DNA of 64,000 bases from Vicinamibacterales bacterium (GTDB taxonomy: Bacteria; Acidobacteriota; Vicinamibacteria; Vicinamibacterales; Fen-181): positions 62,001-126,000 of the forward strand of contig DASXVO010000086.1 of NCBI GenBank assembly GCA_036504215.1, given 5' to 3'. Under the pieces are notes generated by a model. That model had not been told where the DNA came from, did no database searches, and saw nothing but the letters and a program-made list of their open reading frames with translations. A program made the translations under genes and the position numbers. This document shows, one piece after another, positions 45,220 to 53,808 of the stretch (positions are counted from its first letter, which is position 1; each line of letters begins with the position of its first letter).

Positions 45220-46831
45220 GGTCCGCCCCTTCGACGTGCGCGAGCGGGTCCCCGCGCAGATCCGTCGTCCTGGTCCTCTCGCCCTTCATGACGAGGGCGT
45301 TGCCCACCAACTCGTGTACACCGGCCACCTCGACGCCCGGCACCCAATACTCCAGTAGCGGCGGCAGCGTCGCCTTGTCCACGGCGCAGATACAGGCCAG
45401 CAAGTTCGTGCCGAACCGGTCGCGCACGTATTTCACGGCACTGGCGCGCGGCAACCCACCGCGCATCCGCATCTCGAAATTCTCGTCGGTGCCGAGCCCC
45501 GCGCCGCTGCCGCAGCAGAAGGTCTGCTCGCGGATCGTGTTCTCAGGCATCTCGTGGAAGGCGTTGAGCACGTGGCGCAGGATGAACCGCGGTTCCTCGT
45601 ACAATCCCATGGCCCGTGCCGGGTTGCACGAGTCGTGAAACGTCGCGTTCCAGTGGTCGTTGCGCGACGGATCGAGCGACAGCTTCCCGTGCTCGATCAG
45701 GTCTGCCGTGAACTCGCAGATGTGCAGCATCCTGGTCGATGCCGCGTGCTCGAACCGGGTCCCCGTGGCCGGCGAGACGGGCACCTCGAGGAAGTCCGCC
45801 GGCCCGTTCATCGTGTCCATGTATTGATGGACGACGCGCCACATGTGTCCGCACTCGCCACCGAGAATCCACTTCACGCCAAGACGCTTCGCCTCCGCGT
45901 ACAGCTTGGCGTTGAGGCGCTTGACCATCTCGTGGGATGAGAAGAGGCCGAAGTTGCCGCCCTCGGAGGCGTACGCGCTGAAGGTGTAGTCGACGCCCGC
46001 CTCGTGCAGCACCATCAGGTAGCCGAGCAGCGTGAAGTAGTGCGGCGACCCGAAGTAGTCGGCCGACGGAACGACGAGCAGGACCTCCGCGCCTTTCCGG
46101 TTGATCGGCGCGTCGACCCGGATGCCCGTCAACTCCTCCAGTTCGTCCACGGCGAAGTCGAGGCTGTCCTTGAAGCCGTGCGGCTGGATGCCGAGATGGT
46201 TGCCCACACGGTCGCAGTTGGCCGCCGGCTCGATGACCCAGTTGATGTTGCAGCCGACGAGGTTCAGCAACTCGCGGCCGATCATCGTGATCTCGGCCGT
46301 ATCGATGCCATAGGGGCAGAAGACCGAGCAGCGGCGGCATTCGGTGCACTGATAGAAGTAGTAGAACCACTCCTTCACGACGTCCTCGGTCAGGTCCCGC
46401 GCGCCAGCCAGCGGTCCGAGAAGACGCCCCGCGACGGTGAAGTAGCGTCGATAGACCGACCGGATCAACTCGGCCCTGAGGACGGGGGTGTTCTTGGGAT
46501 CGCCCGAGCCGAGGTAGAAGTGGCACTTGTCCGCGCAGGCGCCACAACGAACGCAGATGTCCATGAACAGCCGGAAGGACCGGTAGCGATCGAGCCGCTC
46601 CTTCATGCCGTCGAGGATGATCTGCTGCCAGCCGGCCGGAAGCTTCCAGTCGGCGTCGGTCGGCTGCCATTGCCGGGGGTTCGGCAGGCCGAGGTATTCG
46701 AGGCTTCGAGCGTGCGCCGCGTGGTTGAACGTGCCCTTGCGGAACTCGACGAACGGATCGCGCCAGGCGCGGCGTGGAAGCGCCTGCTCAACGGCGGCGA
46801 GGTGTGCGGGATTCGGCTTGTCTAGGGACAT
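45212..46831 (-). CDS. dsrK: DsrK, HdrD-like catalytic iron-sulfur subunit
   Basis: 539 residues, start MSLDKPNPAHLAAVEQALPR overlapping dsrM by ten bases. Two ferredoxin-type sites (CVRCGACADKCHFYLG and CTECRRCSVFCPYGID) are followed by the CCG domain: FHDSCNPARAMGLYE, FCCGSGAGLGTDENFEMRM and LLACICAVDKATL, which should hold the special [4Fe-4S] cluster of HdrD-like enzymes. DsrK is thought to reduce the DsrC trisulfide or disulfide in the cytoplasm with electrons from DsrM. Length and order match the family. Confidence 0.95.
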   Translation of the reverse strand: MSLDKPNPAHLAAVEQALPRRAWRDPFVEFRKGTFNHAAHARSLEYLGLPNPRQWQPTDADWKLPAGWQQIILDGMKERLDRYRSFRLFMDICVRCGACADKCHFYLGSGDPKNTPVLRAELIRSVYRRYFTVAGRLLGPLAGARDLTEDVVKEWFYYFYQCTECRRCSVFCPYGIDTAEITMIGRELLNLVGCNINWVIEPAANCDRVGNHLGIQPHGFKDSLDFAVDELEELTGIRVDAPINRKGAEVLLVVPSADYFGSPHYFTLLGYLMVLHEAGVDYTFSAYASEGGNFGLFSSHEMVKRLNAKLYAEAKRLGVKWILGGECGHMWRVVHQYMDTMNGPADFLEVPVSPATGTRFEHAASTRMLHICEFTADLIEHGKLSLDPSRNDHWNATFHDSCNPARAMGLYEEPRFILRHVLNAFHEMPENTIREQTFCCGSGAGLGTDENFEMRMRGGLPRASAVKYVRDRFGTNLLACICAVDKATLPPLLEYWVPGVEVAGVHELVGNALVMKGERTRTTDLRGDPLAHVEGADRA

Positions 46832-47766
46832 GCGTCGGGATCCCTCTCGAGCGGCAGGCCCGCCGTTCGCATCTTCTCTCTGAACTCGTCCTCCCACTCC
46901 TGATAGGTGTGAACCTTGACAGGGGCGTTCCACGGGTTCACGTGGCGGCGACGCCGGCTGTCATTGGCCTGGTTGCGCGTGGGGCTGAGCCACACACCCG
47001 CCGCGTGCATCAGCTTGGTGAACGGGAACATTCCCACACACAACGACACCGACAGCAGGTGCAGGACGAACCAGGTGCCCGGCGCGGCCGGCGCGGTCGG
47101 CCGCAACGCGGCCAGGCTCAACGTGAATTGCTCGATTGCCGCCAGGTCCGGCCGCACGACGTAGCGCATCACGACACCCGTGCCCGCGCTCGCCAGGAGC
47201 AGCAGCAAGACGACGTAGTCGATTGGGAGCGACAGATAGCGCAGCAGCGGATTCCAGAGCCGGCGGACGAGCAGGTAGGTCAACGCACCGAGGACGACGA
47301 CATCCGAGACATACCAGACCGGTGATCCGACCTCCAGAAACCCGTCGACCGACGCCAGCACTGTGGCCACGACGGGCGCCGGTTCCACGAACAGCCGCAG
47401 GTGCCTGAGGACGATCACCAGCAGCGCCCAATGAAACGCCATCGCCCCGAGCCAGAGCGCCTTCCGCTCGATGAACGCCAGTCGCCCGACCGGGCCGCCG
47501 GCAGGCTGCAGCCGCCGGACGCGCGTATCCCTGAACAACGAGCGGAAGAGCAGCACCTCGAGCAACATCCGGCCCGCGACGCCCAGCCAGCCCCGGGGGC
47601 TCTCCAGCCGGCCCGGCGCAATCCAGGTCAACGATGCCTGCTGACCGCTCGTCGTGGGAATCCGGAACGGCACGGGCGTCGCTGCCCAGCGCCACACACG
47701 CCACGCCACGCCGCCGAGAAACAGCGCGGCGGCGGCATACGGCAACACGATGAGCAGCACGGTCAT
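46822..47766 (-). CDS. dsrM: DsrM, membrane cytochrome b subunit
   Basis: 314 residues. Six or so hydrophobic helices with His residues suited to heme b (AFHWALLVIVLRHLRLFV, TWFVLHLLSVSLCVGMFPF) and the signature loop LSPTRNQANDSRRRRHVNPWN near the end, which is typical of DsrM/NarI-like subunits. It passes quinol electrons to DsrK. It starts four bases inside the dsrT-like gene and overlaps dsrK. Confidence 0.95.
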   Translation of the reverse strand: MTVLLIVLPYAAAALFLGGVAWRVWRWAATPVPFRIPTTSGQQASLTWIAPGRLESPRGWLGVAGRMLLEVLLFRSLFRDTRVRRLQPAGGPVGRLAFIERKALWLGAMAFHWALLVIVLRHLRLFVEPAPVVATVLASVDGFLEVGSPVWYVSDVVVLGALTYLLVRRLWNPLLRYLSLPIDYVVLLLLLASAGTGVVMRYVVRPDLAAIEQFTLSLAALRPTAPAAPGTWFVLHLLSVSLCVGMFPFTKLMHAAGVWLSPTRNQANDSRRRRHVNPWNAPVKVHTYQEWEDEFREKMRTAGLPLERDPDACP

Positions 47767-48143
47767 TTCACCAGTCGTTCCATGAGGCGACGCGCGACGT
47801 AGGTGCGGCGCGAGGCCTCGTGTTCGCGAATCGCACGGATGCGGTCGCGGTGCGCCTCGAACAACCGCTCAGCGACGTCGCGCATGGTTGCGAGACGCGA
47901 CCGCACCAGCGCCGCGTCGCCCGCGGCGGCACGCTCCCGGGCGGCGCACTCCACGGAGGCCAGGACGTCCACGGCCTCGGCGGAAGTCGATACCTGGACG
48001 GCGCGCAGGCGCGCGACCGGATCGAGCGCCCGCCAGACGATCGCCTCGTCCATGGGACCGAGCACCTGCTCGAGGAGGACCGGCAGGTGCTCGCGCAAGA
48101 TGGCATCGACCGGGTTGTGAAACGGATCGTGAATCTCCGCCAT
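47763..48143 (-). CDS. dsrT: DsrT-like protein (RsbRD N-terminal domain type)
   Basis: 126 residues from an ATG at 48143. The core DPFHNPVDAILREHLPVLLE and LDPVARLRAVQVSTSAEAVDVL matches the RsbRD-type helical domain, whose usual wording is F.NPvg and iRIRAVQ.fspSqAv. Genes of this kind sit directly before dsrM in many sulfur-metabolising organisms and are called dsrT; their role is not known. The N-terminal helix usually found before the NPV motif is missing here. A start at 48251 would add 36 arginine-rich residues and was judged less likely. Overlaps dsrM by four bases. Confidence 0.65.
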   Translation of the reverse strand: MAEIHDPFHNPVDAILREHLPVLLEQVLGPMDEAIVWRALDPVARLRAVQVSTSAEAVDVLASVECAARERAAAGDAALVRSRLATMRDVAERLFEAHRDRIRAIREHEASRRTYVARRLMERLVK

Positions 48144-48287
48144 CCGGTGCCCCGCACGCCGCCGGTCGCTCGACCGAGTCGCCGGCATTCGATCTCCCAT
48201 TGGCAGGCCTGAAGGCACCCGCGGCATCTCCCGGCGGGTTGCCCGTGCCATCGACCCGACGCCGTTACGCGCGGTGGTGACCGGCCG

Positions 48288-48536
48288 CTACTCCGCGATT
48301 TCGCGTTGGGGCAGCTCGATGTAACTGCCTCCGAAGTACGTGTAGATGCAGCGACCCGAATCGACCAGCTGGCGGATCGCCTCCTTGCACGTCTCCTTGC
48401 TGCAGCGATCGGCGCCGAACTGCTCGATCACCGCCTTCGTCACGTCAGTCGGCTTCAGCTTGCGGACGCCGGCTGCGTCACTGATCATCCGGAACATCGC
48501 GTCGGCCACTTGCTCGACGGTCACTGGAGTGGACAC
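48288..48536 (-). CDS. dsrD: DsrD, small winged-helix activator of DsrAB
   Basis: 82 residues, three bases after the dsrB stop. The fold reads helix (VEQVADAMFRMISDAAG), helix (KLKPTDVTKAVIEQFGAD), recognition-like helix (CSKETCKEAIRQLVDSG) and a wing (CIYTYFGGSYIELP). DsrD is reported to stimulate sulfite reduction by DsrAB and is found mainly in reductive-type dsr clusters. Sequence similarity to the sulfate-reducer form is modest by eye; position and length settle the call. Confidence 0.8.
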   Translation of the reverse strand: MSTPVTVEQVADAMFRMISDAAGVRKLKPTDVTKAVIEQFGADRCSKETCKEAIRQLVDSGRCIYTYFGGSYIELPQREIAE

Positions 48537-48539
48537 GGT

Positions 48540-49604
48540 TCATCCTTTCAGGTGCACCGAGCGCTTGAATGTCGTCTCCGCGTGACGGAAGTCGTCGATG
48601 TGCTGCTTGGTGAACTCGATGCCCGTCATGCGGAAGAATCGAGGCCATCCAATGCGCTCGATCCACTCGCCCATCCGCTCGTAGTGGCGCGCATTCGCCG
48701 CCCACACGTCCACCAGCCTGGTCACCGCCTCCACGACCTCCGGCCAGCGGGGGGGATTGTTCGGGAGGAACGGGATGGCGAGCTTGGAAAAGGCCGGTTC
48801 GGAACGTGCGTTGCTCACCTTCCCGCCGACCCAGATGGAGACGCCGTCGTTCAGCGCGTCGTTGAGCGGCATCGCCGGACAGACGGTGAAGCAGTTGCCG
48901 CAGAACATGCAGAGTTCCTCGGCCACTTCGACGCTGTCGTGACCGTCCTTTCGGGTCGGCCTGATGGCCGCCGTCGGGCAGGAAGCGACCACGGTGGGCA
49001 GCTCGCACACCTTCGGCAGCCGCTCCTGGTTGATCTTCGGCGGCCGCCGATGGATGCCGAGGATGGCGATATCCGAGCAGTGCACCGCGCCGCACATGTT
49101 CACGCAGCACGCCAGCGCCACGCGCAGCTTGCCCGGCAGCGCCATCGTCGTGAAGTGGCCGACCAGTTCGTCCATCAACGCCTTCACGATACCCGACGCA
49201 TCGGTAGCCGCCGAGTGACAGTGGATCCAGCCCTGCGTGTGCACGATGTTCGAGATCGAGTGACCCGTTCCGCCGACCGGAAACCCCCTCGCGGCGAGGT
49301 CCGCGACGAGTGGCTCGATCTTCGCGGGATCGGTCAACAGGAACTCGATGTTGTGGCGGCTGGTGAACCGGAGATACCCGTCGCAGTACGTGTCGGCCAG
49401 GTCGCAGATCTCGCGAATCGTCTGCACACTCAGCAGCCGCGGCGATCCGGCGCGGACGGTGTAGAGCCGATCGCCCGATTCGGCGACGTGCACCAGGACT
49501 CCGGGCCGGGGGATCTCGTGGTACCGCCATTTCCCGTAGTTCGCCTGGATGACGGGCGGCAGGAACTGACCGTAGTGGGGCGGGCCGATGTCGGTCTTGC
49601 GCAT
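48540..49604 (-). CDS. dsrB: Dissimilatory sulfite reductase beta subunit
   Basis: 354 residues. The siroheme/[4Fe-4S] region reads [20 protein letters not shown] and [20 protein letters not shown], then a ferredoxin module with [16 protein letters not shown] and [28 protein letters not shown] and [15 protein letters not shown] are conserved substrate-pocket segments. It pairs with DsrA in an alpha2-beta2 enzyme that reduces sulfite, or works in reverse, using DsrC as sulfur carrier. It follows dsrA after 29 bases. Confidence 0.97.
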   Translation of the reverse strand: MRKTDIGPPHYGQFLPPVIQANYGKWRYHEIPRPGVLVHVAESGDRLYTVRAGSPRLLSVQTIREICDLADTYCDGYLRFTSRHNIEFLLTDPAKIEPLVADLAARGFPVGGTGHSISNIVHTQGWIHCHSAATDASGIVKALMDELVGHFTTMALPGKLRVALACCVNMCGAVHCSDIAILGIHRRPPKINQERLPKVCELPTVVASCPTAAIRPTRKDGHDSVEVAEELCMFCGNCFTVCPAMPLNDALNDGVSIWVGGKVSNARSEPAFSKLAIPFLPNNPPRWPEVVEAVTRLVDVWAANARHYERMGEWIERIGWPRFFRMTGIEFTKQHIDDFRHAETTFKRSVHLKG

Positions 49605-49633
49605 ATGAATGACTCTCGACTGTCGAATGTCGG

Positions 49634-50824
49634 TTACTTGGGTTCTTCCTCGAAGTACTCCTCGTAGAACACGTACGGGTTCTCGCGAGGATGCTTCACC
49701 ATTTCGGGCCGCGGCTCGAGGCCAATCGCCTCGAGGAAACTCCCCAAGCCGACCCGCTGGATGAACTCGCCGACGCGTTCGCGGTTCTTACCTTCGTCGG
49801 CCCAGAGTTCGAGGATCTTGCCGATGAGTTCCTTCAACTCGGTGTAGGGCGGCTCGATCTTCATGAACGGCACGAGCACGGACGACAGCATGGCGCCCGA
49901 CACAATCGGCGCCTTGCCTCCGATCAGCAGGCAGGCGCCCCGCTCCCGGCCGGGTCGTAGCGCCTTCGGCAGAACGTTGATGCAGTGCATGCACCGCGCG
50001 CACGCGGCGTTGTCGATCGTCAGCGTCTTGTCGTCCCAGGTCAGGCACCTCGACGGGCACAGGTCGCACACGTCGCGGCGGACATCCACCCCGGCCCGGA
50101 CGTAGTCGGCGAGCGCCGCTTCGTCCACCTCGATCGCATCGCGCCACGTGCCGATGACGCTCAGGTCGGCGCGCGCGATGGCCGCCACGCAATCGTTCGG
50201 ACACCCCGACGCCTTGATCTTGAACTTGTAGGGCAGCGAGGGACGGTGGATCTCGTCCTGGAAGTGCCTGGTCAGATCGTAGGTCAGCGCCAGCGTGTCG
50301 AAGCACGCCCACTCGCATCGGGCCGGTCCGACACAGCAGCTCGGCGTTCGGATGACGGATCCCGACCCGCCGAGGTCGAACCCGTTCTCGGTCAACTCTT
50401 CGAACGCCGGCTCGAGCTCTTCGGTCTTCGTGCCGAGCAGGATGACGTCGCCGGTCGCACCGTGCAGGTTGGTGAGTCCCGAACCGTGCCTCTCCCAGAT
50501 GTCGCAGATCTTCCTGAGCGCGTCGGTCTTGTAGAACCAGCCAGCCGGGTGATTGACGCGCATCGTGTGGAACTGCGCGACGTCCGGGAACTGCTCGGGT
50601 ACATCCGAGTAGCGCCCTATGACGCCGGCGCCGTAGCCTCTCACGCCAACGACCCCGCCGTGCTTCCAGTGGCCCACGCGGTCTTCGTATGACAACTCGA
50701 CGACGCCGAGCAGACCTTCAGCCATGGGGCTGGTTTCCGCGGCGCGCTTCATCTCGCGAACGAAACTGGGCCACGGACCGGTCTCGAGCTCGTCGAGCTT
50801 CGGAGTGGGTTTCTTGTCGGACAT
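49634..50824 (-). CDS. dsrA: Dissimilatory sulfite reductase alpha subunit
   Basis: 396 residues. The start [20 protein letters not shown] is supported by GAGGAA and by sitting 17 bases after the upstream stop. [20 protein letters not shown] and [20 protein letters not shown] provide the Cx5C and Cx3C ligands of the siroheme-[4Fe-4S] centre. [20 protein letters not shown] with [16 protein letters not shown] is the inserted ferredoxin domain. Typical DsrA length and ending ([12 protein letters not shown]-like). Together with dsrB it forms the catalytic core of the cluster. Confidence 0.97.
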   Translation of the reverse strand: MSDKKPTPKLDELETGPWPSFVREMKRAAETSPMAEGLLGVVELSYEDRVGHWKHGGVVGVRGYGAGVIGRYSDVPEQFPDVAQFHTMRVNHPAGWFYKTDALRKICDIWERHGSGLTNLHGATGDVILLGTKTEELEPAFEELTENGFDLGGSGSVIRTPSCCVGPARCEWACFDTLALTYDLTRHFQDEIHRPSLPYKFKIKASGCPNDCVAAIARADLSVIGTWRDAIEVDEAALADYVRAGVDVRRDVCDLCPSRCLTWDDKTLTIDNAACARCMHCINVLPKALRPGRERGACLLIGGKAPIVSGAMLSSVLVPFMKIEPPYTELKELIGKILELWADEGKNRERVGEFIQRVGLGSFLEAIGLEPRPEMVKHPRENPYVFYEEYFEEEPK

Positions 50825-50841
50825 GTTCGGTTCCTCGTTCT

Positions 50842-51897
50842 CTATCTCATCTCGATGAATCCCGTCGGGCACTGTTCCGCACACTTGCTGCAGCCCCGGC
50901 AGAACTCGAGCCTGAAGCGATACGGCTGCCCCTTCTCGACCGGCTTGATGACCGCCTGATCGGGGCAGTACTTCCAGCAGTTGTCGCACTCGGCGCACGC
51001 GCCGCAACTCAGGCATCGCCTGGCTTCGGCCACGGCCTGTTCAGGCGAGAGTGCTCCCTCACCACGCGGTTGGCGCGCGTTGTGCTCGAACTGGATCTGC
51101 GCCGTCGTGGACGGCGGCCGCGGCGGCGGCGGTTCGACGGCCACGCCCCTGATGTCGGCGTCGAGCAACTCGGCCGCGCGCCGCCCGAAGTGGATTGCCG
51201 CGGGGATGCCCGCAGGTGAGGTCTTGTGGCCGTCCTCGTAGATCCTGGTCGCAATGACCCGACCATCCTCGGGCCGGGAACCGTGCCCGACAAATGTCAC
51301 GCCCAGCGCGAGGATGCGGCCGATCTCCGCGTCGAGCACGTGGCGCGGCAGGCACGCCGCATCCGGCCCGTACCGAAGCTCGCCACCCGGTTCCTCGTGC
51401 GGATCCACCATCCTGACGGCGTAGCCACGACGCGCCAGCTGGTAGGCGGCCGACAATCCGCCCGCGCCGGCGCCAACCACCGTCACAGGTTCGGGCCGGG
51501 GTTCGCCGACGCAGCGGGACAGCGACCAGCCTCTCGACACGGCCGTCTCGCCAATCGCCCGCTCGACGCCGTTCACGGCCACGGCGCCGTCGTATCCGTC
51601 GCGATGGCACCGGCTCTCGCAGTGATGCGGGCAGAGATACCCGCAGACCGCAGGCAGCGGGTTGCGTTCGGCAATGACGAGGAAGGCCTCGTGAAGCGCC
51701 TCGTCCACACTCAGCCCGCGGCCTTCCGACCGGGCGAGCACGGCGAGAAAACCCCGCACGTCGGTGTCGTTGGGGCACGCGTGCTCGCAGGGCGGCTGCC
51801 TGGCGACCAACTGCGGGCGCAACGACGTGCCCTCGCGAGCCGCCGCCCCAAGGCCGCTTCGCGCGCCGAGCTTCCTGACCTTCTTCACGATCGGCAT
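50842..51897 (-). CDS. dsrL: DsrL-like iron-sulfur flavoprotein lacking the NAD(P)H-binding domain
   Basis: 351 residues, roughly half the usual DsrL length. N-terminal GltD-type cluster domain: [16 protein letters not shown] and [23 protein letters not shown]-binding fold: [20 protein letters not shown] and [20 protein letters not shown]. The chain then goes from [10 protein letters not shown] almost directly to [19 protein letters not shown], so the central pyridine-nucleotide domain (~200 residues) is absent. The C-terminal ferredoxin is intact: [20 protein letters not shown] and [18 protein letters not shown]. DsrL normally links NAD(P)H to DsrAB. This form should still carry FAD and clusters but take electrons from another donor. 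Confidence 0.75.
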   Translation of the reverse strand: MPIVKKVRKLGARSGLGAAAREGTSLRPQLVARQPPCEHACPNDTDVRGFLAVLARSEGRGLSVDEALHEAFLVIAERNPLPAVCGYLCPHHCESRCHRDGYDGAVAVNGVERAIGETAVSRGWSLSRCVGEPRPEPVTVVGAGAGGLSAAYQLARRGYAVRMVDPHEEPGGELRYGPDAACLPRHVLDAEIGRILALGVTFVGHGSRPEDGRVIATRIYEDGHKTSPAGIPAAIHFGRRAAELLDADIRGVAVEPPPPRPPSTTAQIQFEHNARQPRGEGALSPEQAVAEARRCLSCGACAECDNCWKYCPDQAVIKPVEKGQPYRFRLEFCRGCSKCAEQCPTGFIEMR

Positions 51898-51904
51898 GAC
51901 GACC

Positions 51905-52792
51905 CTACTTGCCCCACTGCCCGTCCTTGACGCGGTCGATCGGCCCCGCTCCGCGCGGCGACGGCCGCGTGGCCTGCCGGGTCTTGAGACTGAACCGGTC
52001 TCCCGACGTCAGGAAGTAGAACTTGCCGGCGGGCGGGATCTGGCGCTGCCGGTCGTAGATGGCCACGTACGATCGGCCCAGCACCTGGAACTCGTCGCCC
52101 TGGACGACAATCGCGGTGTCCTCGTCGAGGCCTATGCCGAGCAGGTCCGGACGCGCCTCGATGAGGGCGACCAGATCGAACTGCCGGTTGCGCTTCAGCA
52201 GGTGCTGATCAATCGCCACCTTCTTCACGAACGCGAGCCCCTGCTGGTGGTCGCCCATCATGATCTCGGCGCCCTTGGTGTCGCCGCGCGCGAGGAAGTC
52301 GCCCTGAATCGTGGCGCCAGCCGAGGACCCGCCGATCACGCCACCCCGATCGAGCAGCGCGAACAGTTCCTTGTGCGTCAGCGTGTCGAGGTACGCGTCG
52401 GCCAGACGCCACTGCCGGCCGCCCTCGAAGAACACGCCGCGCGCCTGGCGGATCGGCTCGACGAACGCCGGCGAGTCGGCCACCATCCGGTCGCGCGTGT
52501 GCAGCACGGTCAACTTCGTCGCCCCTGCGTCCCGGAAGGCCTTCAGGCCCGGAAACGTCTGGTCGTACTTGTCGGCCTCGCCGGCCGTCGGGATCACGAC
52601 GATGGGCTGATCGGGACCGCCGGCAAGCTCGAGGAACCGCTTCAGAATGGCCGGGTCCTTCATCGCGCCGCCGACGATGACCAGCGAACCCTTCGAGGGG
52701 CCGAAGTCGGCGCCCCGAACCGTTGGCACACCAGCCAGCAGCAGCACCGTGAACGCCGCCAGCACACTCACCGCTCTCACGCCCTTGTTCAT
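51905..52792 (-). CDS. Secreted cyanophycinase-like serine peptidase (S51 family)
   Basis: 295 residues with the signal peptide GVRAVSVLAAFTVLLLAGVP. SLVIVGGAMKDPAILKRFLE opens the family fold; GGVIGGSSAGATIQGDFLAR has the nucleophile Ser, IDQHLLKRNRQFDLVALIE the catalytic His, and GIGLDEDTAIVV the acidic residue. Cyanophycinases split multi-L-arginyl-poly-aspartate into beta-Asp-Arg dipeptides; the exported form would act on external polymer. The start overlaps the regulator stop by four bases and the stop is seven bases before the dsrL-like gene, so it is embedded between regulator and dsr genes. Confidence 0.88.
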   Translation of the reverse strand: MNKGVRAVSVLAAFTVLLLAGVPTVRGADFGPSKGSLVIVGGAMKDPAILKRFLELAGGPDQPIVVIPTAGEADKYDQTFPGLKAFRDAGATKLTVLHTRDRMVADSPAFVEPIRQARGVFFEGGRQWRLADAYLDTLTHKELFALLDRGGVIGGSSAGATIQGDFLARGDTKGAEIMMGDHQQGLAFVKKVAIDQHLLKRNRQFDLVALIEARPDLLGIGLDEDTAIVVQGDEFQVLGRSYVAIYDRQRQIPPAGKFYFLTSGDRFSLKTRQATRPSPRGAGPIDRVKDGQWGK

Positions 52793-53700
52793 GGTTCCGC
52801 CTTCATCCTTCCGCCTTCATCCTTGACCCTTCCGCCTTCACCCTTGCCCCTGGCAACCGTCATCCTGGTTCTGGAGCACACCCACACGAGCACGGCTGTG
52901 TCAGTGGGCGAGGGATTCACCCAGCGGTGCCCGCGGGTGCTCTCGAACCAGCAACTGTCCCCGGCGCGCAGGTCCAGGTGCTCGTGCTCGCCCAGCCACA
53001 TCTCAATCGAACCTGCCAGCACGTAGAGTAGTTCCTCGCCGTCGTGCACATACGGGCCGGCGCTGCCCGAACCCGGTGCCGCGCGAAACAACATCGACTC
53101 GAGCTGGCTCGACGTGGGCGACAGCAGTTCCATGTCCACACCGGGGTGCGCCTGGAGCACCTGTCGATCGCCAGCCGACAACCGGTGGCTGGACTGGCCC
53201 GGCAGATCGAACAGTTCCAGCACCGACGTGTTGTAGACCGTGGCGAGGCGTTGAATCGTCGCAACCGACGCGGTGGCCTGCGACCGTTCCACGGCACTGA
53301 GAAATCCCGCCGAGATCCCGGCGCCGCGGGCCGCGGCGGCAATCCGCAACCCTCGCTGCCGGCGCAGGCCGCGCAAGGTACGTCCCAGCGTCGCCAACGC
53401 GTAGCTGGCCGGATTGGACGGCTCGTCACGCGTCCCGAGCGCTTCCTTGATGGCCGGCACGTTGAGTTGACGCACGTCGCGCAGGTGCTTGATCCGCTTG
53501 AGCACCGACAGGGAATCCTGCGTGTAGAGGCGGTAGCCGCCGCGGTTCCGGACGGTGGTCACCAGACCGGCGCGCTCCCAGAGGCGCAACGTGGACGGGC
53601 TGACGCCCACAATCCTGGCGGCCCGACCGACGGTCAGCGGCGAGCGGCGGGGATGGTGGGGGTCGATCCGGGCGGTCCGTTCGTAGGGCGCAACTGGCAC
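52789..53700 (-). CDS. Transcriptional regulator: MerR-type HTH, XRE-type HTH and cupin domain
   Basis: About 303 residues from a GTG at 53700; an in-frame TTG at 53730 is an alternative. LTVGRAARIVGVSPSTLRLW and GGYRLYTQDSLSVLKRI are a MerR-type winged helix. LGRTLRGLRRQRGLRIAAAA with AGISAGFLSAVERSQATASV is a second, XRE-type HTH. HDGEELLYVLAGSIEMWLGE and LRAGDSCWFEST form the cupin sensor. This triple arrangement is known among regulators of amino-acid or polyamine use. The ATGA overlap with the cyanophycinase gene suggests it controls that gene, and read-through would link it to dsr. The tail is repeat-derived. Confidence 0.85.
   Translation of the reverse strand: MPVAPYERTARIDPHHPRRSPLTVGRAARIVGVSPSTLRLWERAGLVTTVRNRGGYRLYTQDSLSVLKRIKHLRDVRQLNVPAIKEALGTRDEPSNPASYALATLGRTLRGLRRQRGLRIAAAARGAGISAGFLSAVERSQATASVATIQRLATVYNTSVLELFDLPGQSSHRLSAGDRQVLQAHPGVDMELLSPTSSQLESMLFRAAPGSGSAGPYVHDGEELLYVLAGSIEMWLGEHEHLDLRAGDSCWFESTRGHRWVNPSPTDTAVLVWVCSRTRMTVARGKGEGGRVKDEGGRMKAEP
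52796..52853. repeat. Tandem TTCCGCCTTCATCC words at the end of the regulator gene
   Basis: TTCCGCCTTCATCC occurs twice, then TTCCGCCTTCACCC, with short spacers. It is translated as the basic/acidic tail GKGEGGRVKDEGGRMKAEP of the regulator, beyond its cupin domain. Confidence 0.6.
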
Positions 53701-53710
53701 GGCGGCCCGA

Positions 53711-53740
53711 ACCTTACCACAAAAGTGCAAGGTTTCACAA
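53711..53740 (-). promoter_or_regulatory. Candidate promoter of the regulator-cyanophycinase-dsr run
   Basis: On the minus strand TTGTGA (53740-53735), 18 bases, then TAAGGT (53716-53711). The predicted start point (~53704) is only a few bases before the GTG at 53700, which would make the message nearly leaderless. Confidence 0.35.
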
Positions 53741-53808
53741 TGTCATCAGTCCACGTGCCTCCGCCGAGATGTAGACTGACACTTCCCACCTCGCCCCCTG
53801 GAGGAGCC

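Noticed and set aside
48540-50824. Considered as assimilatory sulfite or nitrite reductase genes
   Set aside because: Two paired subunits with inserted ferredoxin domains next to dsrD and dsrMKJOP are specific to the dissimilatory type.
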